Assembly: GCA_016791445.1 (NCBI GenBank)
Contig: JAEUMP010000014.1
Coordinates: 1 to 61,404 of the forward strand
Source: Hyphomonadaceae bacterium
GTDB taxonomy: Bacteria; Pseudomonadota; Alphaproteobacteria; Caulobacterales; Aquidulcibacteraceae
DNA length: 61,404 nt
Direction of reading: 5' to 3'
Part shown: one piece after another, positions 1 to 7,930 of the stretch
Position numbering within the stretch: the first letter of the stretch is position 1
Layout of the letters: each line of letters opens with the position of its first letter
Notes under the pieces: model-generated
Databases searched by the model: none
Seen by the model: only the letters and a program-made list of their open reading frames with translations
Told to the model about the DNA's origin: nothing
Translations under genes and position numbers: made by a program

Positions 1-1
1 G

Positions 2-427
2 TTTCTCCAGATCATCGCCTGGGTCGCGGAGTACGCACCCCTTCCGCGCGACGCGCGGCTCTGGATGCAGTGTCAGCTGCGCCGCGTGCGCAGCGACATC
101 CGCCTCCTGATCGCCGCCGCCGTGATTTCGCGGATGCGCAAGGTGAAGCGGCGGCGCGTCCAGATGCACAAGCGCAGATTGCCCCGCGGCTATCGCTGGG
201 CCGCACGACGTTCGCCCGCCATCGGCTGCATCACGCGCGGCATTCGTCTGCGCACGCTCGCCGACATGCGCCGCGCGCTGGATGATTTCGATGCCGTCGT
301 TGACCGCGCCCTCGCGAACCTGCCGCGCGTGCGCCGCAGCGGCGTGCTCGTGCTGACGCACGCGCAGAAGCCGGCGCCGATCGCGTTCTTCATCGCTTCC
401 GAAACTGAAGCCGCAGACACGTCATGA
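2..427 (+). CDS. C-terminal part of an uncharacterised basic protein (5' truncated by window edge)
   Basis: The reading frame is open from base 2 to a TGA at 425-427, so the true start lies outside the window; an internal ATG at 65 is probably not the start. The visible 141 residues are rich in Arg and Ala, with helical character, and match no family I recognise. The N-terminal visible part (FLQIIAWVAEYAPLPRDARL, then RRVRSDIRLLI) clearly resembles residues 24-59 of the truncated gene at the other end of the window (LLQVFAWVAARVRLPRVLRL, then RKARRDIRKLI). The two are therefore paralogues about 60 kb apart. Function unknown. A perfect 9-bp hairpin follows 46 bases after the stop. Confidence 0.6.
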   Translation, partial: FLQIIAWVAEYAPLPRDARLWMQCQLRRVRSDIRLLIAAAVISRMRKVKRRRVQMHKRRLPRGYRWAARRSPAIGCITRGIRLRTLADMRRALDDFDAVVDRALANLPRVRRSGVLVLTHAQKPAPIAFFIASETEAADTS

Positions 428-473
428 CCATGGAGCGCGGACGACCTCGTCCGCGTACCCCTTTCGACTATCG

Positions 474-495
474 GCATGGGCGGGCTCGCCCATGC
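474..495 (+). terminator. Hairpin downstream of the first gene
   Basis: GCATGGGCG and CGCCCATGC form a perfect 9-bp stem around a 4-base loop, 46 bases after the stop of the partial gene. There is no clear T run, so it is either a weak intrinsic terminator or a 3'-end stabilising hairpin. Confidence 0.45.
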
Positions 496-614
496 GCCAC
501 CTCCAACGCGAGATTCTTCGGAGTGTCTGGCGGCGCGACCGCTTGCGCAGCCGGATTAAGGCACGCCGGCTCGCAGGCCGACGGCTCAAAAGCCAATCCT
601 CGTTCTTCCAGCCC

Positions 615-743
615 TCAGTTCAGGCTGGCGAACTGCATGGCCTGCGCGCTCACGGTCATCATGGCGCCGAAACCGACCGCGAGGGTCAGCGCAACCATGC
701 CGACGGCCATGACGCATTCGCCGAATACGCGAATCTTCTTCAC
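615..743 (-). CDS. Small hydrophobic peptide, 42 aa, GTG start
   Basis: A 42-residue frame begins with GTG (741-743), preceded by a strong GGAGGA ribosome binding site (751-756 on the plus strand as tcctcc) at 7-base spacing. The product starts VKKIRVFGECVMAVGMVALT, has one hydrophobic segment at about residues 11-31, and ends AQAMQFASLN. It could be a single-pass inner-membrane peptide, or a signal sequence with a possible cleavage after VSAQA leaving seven residues. The stop codon lies in an inverted repeat (609-627, CCAGCC/GGCTGG). No family is recognised. The RBS and the hydrophobic pattern are the reasons to think it real. Confidence 0.55.
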   Translation of the reverse strand: MKKIRVFGECVMAVGMVALTLAVGFGAMMTVSAQAMQFASLN

Positions 744-840
744 GGGTCGCTCCTCCAACCGCCGCCCCTCTGACGTGGACGGTCAAGTCTTGGCCCGAAG
801 CATGATCCGGGCCGGAAGGTGCGTCAAGCCGCCGCGCCGC

Positions 841-1179
841 TCAGGCGGCGGTCAGATCCTTGATTTTCGCGCCCGGGGCGTTCGCCATGACGCTGGCCAC
901 GCCCTTGTCGCGGGCGGCGGCGGTGTCATAGGCCTCCGAGACGCCGATGATCTGGCCGTTCGAGGCCTTCAGCTTGAAGCGGAACTTGCCCTTCGCCTCG
1001 CCGGACTTCTCGTACCGCGCTTCGATGGCGGCGTTCTTCTGGACCGAGGCCACGCCCTTCTCGAGACTGGCGCGGACCTTGTAGCTCTCGCCGGTGAGAA
1101 TGATGTTGCCGTTGGTGGCCTTCAGCCGGAAGCGGAACTCGCCAGCCTTGTCCTTGTAGAGTTCGAATGTCCCGGCCAT
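841..1179 (-). CDS. YegP-type DUF1508 protein (two tandem repeats)
   Basis: The 112-residue product contains two copies of the roughly 50-residue DUF1508 module. The first is at about residues 3-50 (FELYKDKAGEFRFRLKA, then NGNIILTGESY) and the second at about 53-103 (FRFKLKASNGQIIGVSEAY). Each module ends in a KGVASV motif. The tandem form is the E. coli YegP architecture. The family is widespread and structurally known, but its role is not established. The start at 1177-1179 is supported by GGGAGG 6 bases upstream. It is flanked by the RND pump gene on the same strand with no overlap and is probably its own transcript. Confidence 0.85.
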   Translation of the reverse strand: MAGTFELYKDKAGEFRFRLKATNGNIILTGESYKVRASLEKGVASVQKNAAIEARYEKSGEAKGKFRFKLKASNGQIIGVSEAYDTAAARDKGVASVMANAPGAKIKDLTAA

Positions 1180-1247
1180 GTGAGCCCTCCCTGTAGGAAT
1201 CAACGCGAGCGTACCGCGCGACTCCGTAAGGGCAAAACACGCGTCGG

Positions 1248-4200
1248 TTATTCCGCCGCCTGGTGCGCCGCCGGCTCCTTTTCGCGCGTGGTGAACTGGC
1301 CGAAGAAGGGTTTCACCACCCGCTCGAAACGATCGACGAGCACGAAGACCGCCGGCACGAAGACAAGCGACAGCAGCGTCGAGAGCATCAGCCCGCCGAT
1401 CACGGCCACGCCCATGCCCTGCCGCAGCGCGCCGTCGACGCCCCATCCCGCCGCCGCCGGGATCATGCCCGCCGACATCGCGATCGTCGTCATCACGATG
1501 GGCCGCGAGCGTTTCGCGCCCGCCTCCATGAGCGCGACGTTGCGGGACTTGCCCTTGCGGATTTCCTCGATGGCGAAGTCCACGAGCAGGATCGAGTTCT
1601 TCGTCACGATGCCCATCAGCATCAGGAAGCCGATGAAGACGAACAGCGACAGCGGCTGCCCGAAAATCATCAGGCCAAGAAACGCACCGCCGATCGAAAG
1701 CGGCAGCGCGGTCATGATCGTGAACGGCTGGAAGAAATCGCGGAAGAGCAGCACGAGCACGCCGTAGATGAGCAAGATCCCCCACAGCATCGCATTGCCG
1801 AACGCCCCGACAGTCTCGGCCATTTCCTCGGTGTCGCCCGCCGGCAGAAGCGCGACGCCCGCCGGGGGTTTCGACGCCTCGGGCAACGCCATCACCTTGC
1901 GCAGCGCAAAGCCGATCTCGCCCTGCACGACATTGGCGGACACCGTGACCTTCCGTTGCCGGTCGCGCCTTTCGACGGAAGCTTCGCCGGAACCGAAGGA
2001 AACTTCCGCGATCGAGTCGAGCCGTACCGTACCGCCCGTGCTCGTCGGCACGCGCAGTGCGCGCACGGTGTCGAGATCCTGTCGGGAGTCAGGTCGCAGC
2101 AGCACGCGGATCGGGATCTGTCGATCCGGCAGCGTGAATTTCGGCAGGTTCTGGTCGACGTCGCCGCCCGTGGCGATGCGCACGGCGTTGGCGAGACTCG
2201 CCGCCGTGACGCCCATGCGGGCCGCCTCGTCCGCGCGTGGCTGGATCTGGATTTCCGGTCGCACGAAACTCGCCGAGGACTTCACATCCGCAAGCTCCGG
2301 CATTGCGCGCATTTTCGCGACAAGGGCTTCCGACGCCACGCGCAAGCGATCCGGGTCCTGCCCGACATATTCGAGCGTGATGTCGGAGCCGCGTCCGCCA
2401 CCTTGGAATTGCAGGAAGGACAACCGCACATCGGGAATGTCCTTGAGCAAGGGACGCAGTTCGCGTTCGACTTCGTTCGACGACCGCCGCCGCGCATCGC
2501 GCGGCACAAGCTGGATGTTGAGCGATCCCTGGCTGACGCCGCCGTCCGTGCCGGACGCCGTCACATACACCCCCTTCACCTCCTCCACCGTGCGCACGCG
2601 CGACGCGATGGTGGAAAGCTTGCGGTCTGCCTCCGCCAGCGGCGTGCCGGGCGAAAACTCGACGCTCATCGAGATCGTGCCGTTGTCGAGGCGCGGAATG
2701 AACGTCATCGGCACGAGGCCCGCGAACACCGGCACGAGAGAGAGGACGAACACGCCAAGCCCCATCGCTGCCGCGATGAAGGGCCGACGGATCGACCAGC
2801 CGAGCGCCTTCAGGTACGTCTTCGTCAGCGCGCCGGGCGGCGGCTCGGCATGGCCGCCCTTCATGAAGAATGCCGCCATCATCGGCGTGATCAAGCGCGC
2901 GACAAGCAGCGAGAAGAACACCGCCAACGCGACGGTGATGCCGAACTCCTTGAAGAACTTGCCGTTGACGCCAGTCATGAAGCTGACCGGCAGGAACACC
3001 ACGATGATGGTCGCCGACGTCGCCACGACGGCAAGCCCGATCTCGTCGGCGGCTTCGAGCGCGGCCTGGTACGGCGTCTTGCCCATGCGGATGTGCCGCA
3101 CAATGTTTTCGATCTCCACGATCGCATCGTCCACCAGCACGCCGGCCACGAGCGCCAGCGCGATGAAGGTGATCATGTTGAGCGTGAAGCCGAGAGGCTC
3201 GATGGCGGCGAAGGTCGGTATGACGGCGAGCGGGATCGCCAGCGCAGCAATGACCGTCGCCCGCCAGTCGCGCAGGATGAGGAGCACTACGAGGATCGCC
3301 AGCAGCGCCCCTTCGATCAACGCCGCGATCGACGACTTGTGCATGCCCTTGATGAAATCGACCGGCGTGCCGAGCAGTCGGAAGTTCAGCTCCGGGTTGG
3401 ACGCTTCGAGACGATCCAGTCGCGCGACGACGCCATCGAAGACATCGACGTCGCTCGTTCCCTTCGCGCGCTGCAGCAGGAAACCGACCACGGGCTGGCC
3501 GTTGTACCGGGACAGCGAGGTCAACTCGCTCGATGCATCGGTTACCGTGCCGAGCGTGTCGAGACGGACGGAGCGGCCGTCGGGAAGCACGATCAGGCTG
3601 TCGGCGAGCCCCTCCACCGTCAGCGCCGCGCCGAGCGTGCGGATCGACTGCGCCTGCCCGCCGACTTCCGCACGACCGCCCGGGAGATCGGCGTTCTGCA
3701 CCCGCAGCTGGGAGCTGATGCTGGATGCGGTGATCCCGAGCGCGATCAGCTTCTCCGGGTCGAGTTCGACGCGGATCTCGCGGTTGACGCCGCCGAGGCG
3801 ACGCACAGCGCTCACGCCGCGGACGGCGAGAAGTTCGCGCGAGAGATCATTGTCGATGAACCACGAGAGATCGCGGTCAGATTTTCCCGGCCACTCCGCA
3901 GCGAAGTACGCAATCGGCTCGGCCGCGGTGTCTTCCCGCTCGATGATCGGTTCGAGGACATCCGCCGGGAGGTCGCTGCGAATGCGGTCGATGCGGTCGC
4001 GCGCGGCTTCCACCGCGCGAGACAGGTCCGCATTGCTTTGCAGCTCGACGAACGTCGTGGAAACGCCCGGCGAAATGTTGGAGGTGATTCGTTTGACGCC
4101 TTCGACGTCAGTGAGCGCCGCCTCCACCTTCTGCGTGATCTGCGTCTCCATTTCCGTCGGCGCCGCGCCCGGCTGCGCCACGCGCACGGTAAACGCCGGA

Positions 4201-4331
4201 AACTCGATGTTCGGGATCTGGTTGATCGGCAGGCGCCCGTACGCGGTCAGACCGGCGAAGATAAGCGCGAGAAAGAGCACGATCGGCGGGATCGGATTCT
4301 TGATCGCGCCGGCGGAAATGTTGAGGGCCAT
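1248..4331 (-). CDS. RND efflux pump, inner-membrane transporter (AcrB/HAE1 type)
   Basis: The 1027-residue length and the internal duplication of a transmembrane/porter unit are typical of proton-driven RND multidrug pumps. TM1 begins at about residue 12, followed by a large periplasmic loop. TM4 carries the paired acidic residues used for proton relay (D401-D402 in LVDDAIVEIENI), the position of AcrB D407/D408. A second large loop and six more TM segments follow. It should trimerise and extrude hydrophobic compounds through the fusion protein encoded 33 bases upstream and the outer-membrane factor encoded divergently at 6389. No strong RBS precedes the ATG, so translation may depend on the upstream gene. 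Substrates cannot be told from sequence. Confidence 0.95.
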   Translation of the reverse strand: MALNISAGAIKNPIPPIVLFLALIFAGLTAYGRLPINQIPNIEFPAFTVRVAQPGAAPTEMETQITQKVEAALTDVEGVKRITSNISPGVSTTFVELQSNADLSRAVEAARDRIDRIRSDLPADVLEPIIEREDTAAEPIAYFAAEWPGKSDRDLSWFIDNDLSRELLAVRGVSAVRRLGGVNREIRVELDPEKLIALGITASSISSQLRVQNADLPGGRAEVGGQAQSIRTLGAALTVEGLADSLIVLPDGRSVRLDTLGTVTDASSELTSLSRYNGQPVVGFLLQRAKGTSDVDVFDGVVARLDRLEASNPELNFRLLGTPVDFIKGMHKSSIAALIEGALLAILVVLLILRDWRATVIAALAIPLAVIPTFAAIEPLGFTLNMITFIALALVAGVLVDDAIVEIENIVRHIRMGKTPYQAALEAADEIGLAVVATSATIIVVFLPVSFMTGVNGKFFKEFGITVALAVFFSLLVARLITPMMAAFFMKGGHAEPPPGALTKTYLKALGWSIRRPFIAAAMGLGVFVLSLVPVFAGLVPMTFIPRLDNGTISMSVEFSPGTPLAEADRKLSTIASRVRTVEEVKGVYVTASGTDGGVSQGSLNIQLVPRDARRRSSNEVERELRPLLKDIPDVRLSFLQFQGGGRGSDITLEYVGQDPDRLRVASEALVAKMRAMPELADVKSSASFVRPEIQIQPRADEAARMGVTAASLANAVRIATGGDVDQNLPKFTLPDRQIPIRVLLRPDSRQDLDTVRALRVPTSTGGTVRLDSIAEVSFGSGEASVERRDRQRKVTVSANVVQGEIGFALRKVMALPEASKPPAGVALLPAGDTEEMAETVGAFGNAMLWGILLIYGVLVLLFRDFFQPFTIMTALPLSIGGAFLGLMIFGQPLSLFVFIGFLMLMGIVTKNSILLVDFAIEEIRKGKSRNVALMEAGAKRSRPIVMTTIAMSAGMIPAAAGWGVDGALRQGMGVAVIGGLMLSTLLSLVFVPAVFVLVDRFERVVKPFFGQFTTREKEPAAHQAAE

Positions 4332-4364
4332 CAGGGCTGTCCGGTCATCCAGGCGTTGGTGGGA

Positions 4365-5573
4365 TCAGCCGCCCGAGCGGCCGCGCAGTCCCTCGTGGGA
4401 CGGCGGCGTTGCGTTTGCGGTGGCTTCGGCTTTGACCGGTGTGATCGCATCGCCGTCCTGAAGGAAGGCCGCGCCGGCCGCGACGATCGTGGCGCCGGCG
4501 ACGATGCCGCTTTCGACAGCGACGAGCCCGCTCGCACGCGCGCCGAGCGTGACCGGCGTGCGCTTCACACGGTTGCCCTCACCCACGACGAAGATGAAGG
4601 CGTTGCGGTCCTCGAACGTCACAGCCGTCTGTGGTGCGGCGATCATGTTGCGGGCCGGCAGCTCGGCGTCGCCGCGCAGGAACATGCCGGCGCGCAGCTT
4701 CGGGTGCGCAGGCAGATCGAACACGGCCTCGCCGGTGCGAGTCTTGGAATCGATGGCGGCGGGTATCCGCCGCAGACGCGCCGTGATCGGCGTGCCGTCC
4801 ACGAGTCGGAACGTCGCCGTCTGGCCTACGCGCATCGACAGCATGTCCGCCTCGCCGACCTCCGCGCCCACCTCGAGCGCATTGCCGCCGACGATCCGGA
4901 AGAGCGGCTGCCCATCGACCAGTCGACCGACCTCCGCCGTGCGTTCGATCACGAGGCCGGCGTTCGGCGCACGGATGTAGCCGCCTTCAAGCCGCGCATT
5001 CACTTCCGCGAATTGCGCCTGTGCGGCGGCGAGGCGCGCTTCCGCGGCCTTCGCCGCCGAACGTCTCGCCTCAATGGCCTCTGCGGAAAGCGCGCCGGAG
5101 TCACGAATGGATTCCGCGCGGCGCAATTCATCAGCGGCGCGCACCTGCGCCGAACGCGCTTCCGCGACGGCGGCTTGTGCGGCGCTCGTCTGAGCGTTCG
5201 CCACGCGGGTATCGAGGCGCGCCAGCGGCTGTCCCTGCCGCACCATCGCGCCCTCGTCGACGAGCAGCGCCGTGATGCGCACGCCGGACACCGGCGCAAA
5301 CACCCGCACGTCCACCTTCGGACGCGCCTCTCCCGACAGCGAAAGCCGCTTCGCGAAAGGTTGTTCCGACGCGGTGATCACGGTGACGCTCTGCGCGGCG
5401 GGCGCTTCCTTCTTCTCGTCGTGGCCGCCGCCATGACTGAGGAAGAACACCGCCGCGAGCGCAACGAGAATGGCCGCCGCCCCGCCCCATACGACGAGCG
5501 GGCTCGTCTCATTGGCGTCATGAGCGGCGGCGGCTTCGCCGGTAGATGGTTGGTGCTGATCTTCGGGGGCCAT
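4365..5573 (-). CDS. RND periplasmic adaptor (membrane fusion protein, HlyD/AcrA family)
   Basis: The 402-residue protein has a short cytoplasmic N-terminus, one TM anchor (about residues 27-46, ending FFLSHGGGH), then the usual adaptor order: beta-barrel edge and lipoyl half-motif, an Ala-rich helical hairpin (about residues 127-195), the second lipoyl half (GGYIRAPNAGLV), and the beta-barrel and membrane-proximal domains. It links the inner-membrane pump to the outer-membrane channel. The start ATG lies 3 bases after the tetR stop and the pump gene starts 33 bases beyond its stop, so tetR, adaptor and pump look co-transcribed. It lacks a lipobox and is anchored by its TM helix. Confidence 0.93.
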   Translation of the reverse strand: MAPEDQHQPSTGEAAAAHDANETSPLVVWGGAAAILVALAAVFFLSHGGGHDEKKEAPAAQSVTVITASEQPFAKRLSLSGEARPKVDVRVFAPVSGVRITALLVDEGAMVRQGQPLARLDTRVANAQTSAAQAAVAEARSAQVRAADELRRAESIRDSGALSAEAIEARRSAAKAAEARLAAAQAQFAEVNARLEGGYIRAPNAGLVIERTAEVGRLVDGQPLFRIVGGNALEVGAEVGEADMLSMRVGQTATFRLVDGTPITARLRRIPAAIDSKTRTGEAVFDLPAHPKLRAGMFLRGDAELPARNMIAAPQTAVTFEDRNAFIFVVGEGNRVKRTPVTLGARASGLVAVESGIVAGATIVAAGAAFLQDGDAITPVKAEATANATPPSHEGLRGRSGG

Positions 5574-5576
5574 GGT

Positions 5577-6221
5577 TCAGCTCTTGGATGTCTTCGATAC
5601 GCGCGACTGCGGCCCGGGGACCTCTTTCGGCGCGGGTTTCAGGAGGCGTTCGACGAAAGCGCGGAACGCGGCAATGAGGATCTCGGGGTCCTTCTCGCGC
5701 ATCACGGCGGCGCGAAGGATGAGGCCGTCCATCAACACCGTGACGAGGCGCGCCGCCGTGTCGGGGTCTATACCCGCTTCGACGGAACCGCGCCGTTGGC
5801 CCGCCGCGATGGCGGCGCCGAGGCGGCGCTGCTTGTGCTGCACATGGTCGCTGAACCGGCGCGCAAGTTCGGGGTCGCGCATTGCCTCGGCGAGAACGTC
5901 AGCCGTGAGGGGCTGGTCTTCGCCGCACCGCCCCACCACATCCCGCACCAGCGCGACGAGGTTCTCGGTCACGTCGGCCCCGTTGGCGATGCCGGCGATC
6001 AGGTCCTCGGCGTCGCGATGGTGGACCTCGGCGATGGCGAGGATGATGTCGGACTTGGAGGGGAAGTAGCGATAGAGCGCGCCAGGCGACATCCCCGCCG
6101 CCGCACAGATTTCCTGCATCGACGCCTGATGGAAGCCGCGGCGACGAAAGCAGCCCATGGCCGCCTCGACGATCTCGCGGCGACGACGTTCGGCCAGGGC
6201 GGGGTCGGCCAGTCTGGCCAT
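5577..6221 (-). CDS. TetR-family repressor of the RND efflux operon
   Basis: The 214-residue product has an N-terminal TetR helix-turn-helix (about residues 12-58, with SMQEICAAAGMSPGALYRYF as the recognition part) and a divergent ligand-binding helical domain with a C-terminal half resembling TetR_C. It is the first gene of the tetR-adaptor-pump transcript and is divergent from the outer-membrane factor gene. The 167-base gap between them holds two inverted repeats, which makes local autoregulated repression the likely role. The ATG at 6219-6221 matches the usual start just before the first helix (MARLADPALAERRR); longer upstream in-frame starts would run across the operator region. Confidence 0.92.
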   Translation of the reverse strand: MARLADPALAERRRREIVEAAMGCFRRRGFHQASMQEICAAAGMSPGALYRYFPSKSDIILAIAEVHHRDAEDLIAGIANGADVTENLVALVRDVVGRCGEDQPLTADVLAEAMRDPELARRFSDHVQHKQRRLGAAIAAGQRRGSVEAGIDPDTAARLVTVLMDGLILRAAVMREKDPEILIAAFRAFVERLLKPAPKEVPGPQSRVSKTSKS

Positions 6222-6250
6222 GCGGCGGGAAACTCCAGTGGAACGTGCCT

Positions 6251-6285
6251 GCGATGCTGCATCGCATATAAAACGAATGTTCGTT
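6251..6285. promoter_or_regulatory. Candidate TetR operators between tetR and the outer-membrane factor gene
   Basis: Two inverted repeats sit 30-65 bases upstream of tetR. The first is GCGATG-CTG-CATCGC (6251-6265), a perfect 6-bp repeat. The second is AACGAA-TG-TTCGTT (6272-6285), also a perfect 6-bp repeat. The second lies in the only AT-rich stretch of the gap, where promoters for both directions would be expected. Size and symmetry fit TetR-family sites; binding is inferred. Confidence 0.6.
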
Positions 6286-6388
6286 CTTGCAATGTTAAGA
6301 TCGTTCCAACATGTCAAGGGCATGGTGCCACGGGCGGCGCTTGCGACGACCTCGGCGAAAGCCGGGTGCGCCAAGGCCCGGAGGCAGG

Positions 6389-7930
6389 ATGACGACGGGA
6401 ACTCACGGGATCAGCATGCGGTCAAAACCCTTTCTTATGGTTACCGTCGGCGCCCTCGCCCTCGGCGCCTGCTCGACCATGCCCCAGCGCGAAGCCACCG
6501 CGCCGACGCTCCCTGCGGCGTGGACGGACGTCGAGACCGCCCGGAACGAGGCTGCCCTGACAGACTGGTGGAAGGGCTTCAACGACCCCGCGCTCGACGC
6601 CCTCGTCAACGACGGGCTCGCCAGCGGCCCGTCCGTTCGCCTTGCGGCATTGCGGATCAAGGAGGCGCGGGCGCTTTCCCGGCAGACGCTGGGGCAGTTC
6701 CTGCCGGAGGTCAGTGGCCGCGCCGGCGGCCAGTACACCCGCGTCATCGACGGCCCCCAGTTGACTGGCTCGTTCCAGTCCTTCGTCGCTGGCGGCGGCG
6801 CCGGAACCGTGGTGCGTGAGTCCGAGCAATTCATCGGCTCGTACGGTCCGCAGCTCGCCTGGGAGATCCCGCTGTTCGGCCGGATCGAAGCCTCCGCCAT
6901 CGGATCAACGGCCAACACGCGGGTCGCGCTGGAAGATCTTCGCGGCGTCCGCGCGGCGCTCGCGGGCGATGTCGCACAGGCCTACGTCGACTATCGCGCC
7001 GGCCAGCAGCGAGTCGCGGCGTTGCAGGAAGCGGTCGAGCTGTCGCGACGCCTCGCCGACATTGTCGAGATCAGCGCGGAAGCCGGATTCGCGGCCCCTG
7101 CGGACGCCGCCGATGCTCGACGTCTCGCCGAATCGACACGCGCGCGCCTGCCGGACGTCGTCCTGTCGGCGCGACAGGCGGCGGCCCGCCTCGCGGTGCT
7201 CCGCGGACGCGCGCCGGGCACGGAGCCCGAGTCGGTGCTCACGGCGCTACACGCGGACACCCCCGTCCCCTCCTACGCGCTGAGCGCGGCGCCCGCCGCG
7301 CCGGCGGATCTTCTGCGACTTCGCCCGGACATCGCGCAGGCGCAGGCGCGTACGCTTGTGGCGGCGGCGGCGCTCGGCATTGCGCGCGCGGACCTGCTTC
7401 CGCAGGTTCGCCTCACGGGCAGCATCGATGTCACCGACAACATCATCGGCTCCGGCGTGCCGGAACGCCTCATCCAGGGGCAACTCGGGCCAGGTATTTC
7501 CATTCCCCTGCTCGACTGGGGGCGTCGCTGGTCGGCGACCAAAGTGCGCGACGCGCAGTTCGAACAGGCGCTGGTCACCTATCAATCGACGGTCACGAAC
7601 GCGGTGAGCGAAGCCTCTCTTGCGCTGGCTTCGCTCGCGCAGGGACAGGAACGTCTCGACGCGGCGCGCAAGGCGGAGGCGTCGGCGGAAGCGACCGCGC
7701 GCGGCGTGCGCGCATCGCACGAGGCCGGCATCGCCAACCTCGCGGACCGCCTGCGGGCCGAACAGCAACTCATCGACGCGCGCGTCACCCGGATCGGCGC
7801 CGAACAATCGCAGGCGAGCGCCGCCATTCAGGTCTATCGCGCCTTCGGCGGCGGCCCGCCCCCGCTCAGCCGCAAGGAAGAACGCGCACTCGGCACGAGC
7901 GCGCTACGCGGGCGGCAGGCCGGCGAGTAA
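6389..7930 (+). CDS. RND outer-membrane factor lipoprotein (NodT/OprM family)
   Basis: This 513-residue protein is the outer-membrane channel of the tripartite pump. A signal peptide ends in the lipobox LGAC (Cys28 from this start), followed by ASP-poor spacer sequence and the conserved W-x-x-F motif of the family (DWWKGFNDPALDALV). Two repeats of the outer-membrane efflux protein domain follow, the second with DLLPQVRLTGSI and ISIPLLDWGR. I chose ATG 6389 for the GGAGG just upstream; ATG 6416 (MRSKPFL) is an equally normal lipoprotein start. Its 3' end overlaps the convergent M61 peptidase gene by 27 bases. Confidence 0.93.
   Translation: MTTGTHGISMRSKPFLMVTVGALALGACSTMPQREATAPTLPAAWTDVETARNEAALTDWWKGFNDPALDALVNDGLASGPSVRLAALRIKEARALSRQTLGQFLPEVSGRAGGQYTRVIDGPQLTGSFQSFVAGGGAGTVVRESEQFIGSYGPQLAWEIPLFGRIEASAIGSTANTRVALEDLRGVRAALAGDVAQAYVDYRAGQQRVAALQEAVELSRRLADIVEISAEAGFAAPADAADARRLAESTRARLPDVVLSARQAAARLAVLRGRAPGTEPESVLTALHADTPVPSYALSAAPAAPADLLRLRPDIAQAQARTLVAAAALGIARADLLPQVRLTGSIDVTDNIIGSGVPERLIQGQLGPGISIPLLDWGRRWSATKVRDAQFEQALVTYQSTVTNAVSEASLALASLAQGQERLDAARKAEASAEATARGVRASHEAGIANLADRLRAEQQLIDARVTRIGAEQSQASAAIQVYRAFGGGPPPLSRKEERALGTSALRGRQAGE

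Noticed and set aside
1263-6392. Very long open frame on the plus strand opposite the efflux genes
   Set aside because: It lies antisense to three well-recognised genes. Its product is Arg/His/Asp-rich low-complexity sequence typical of the mirror frame of GC-rich genes.
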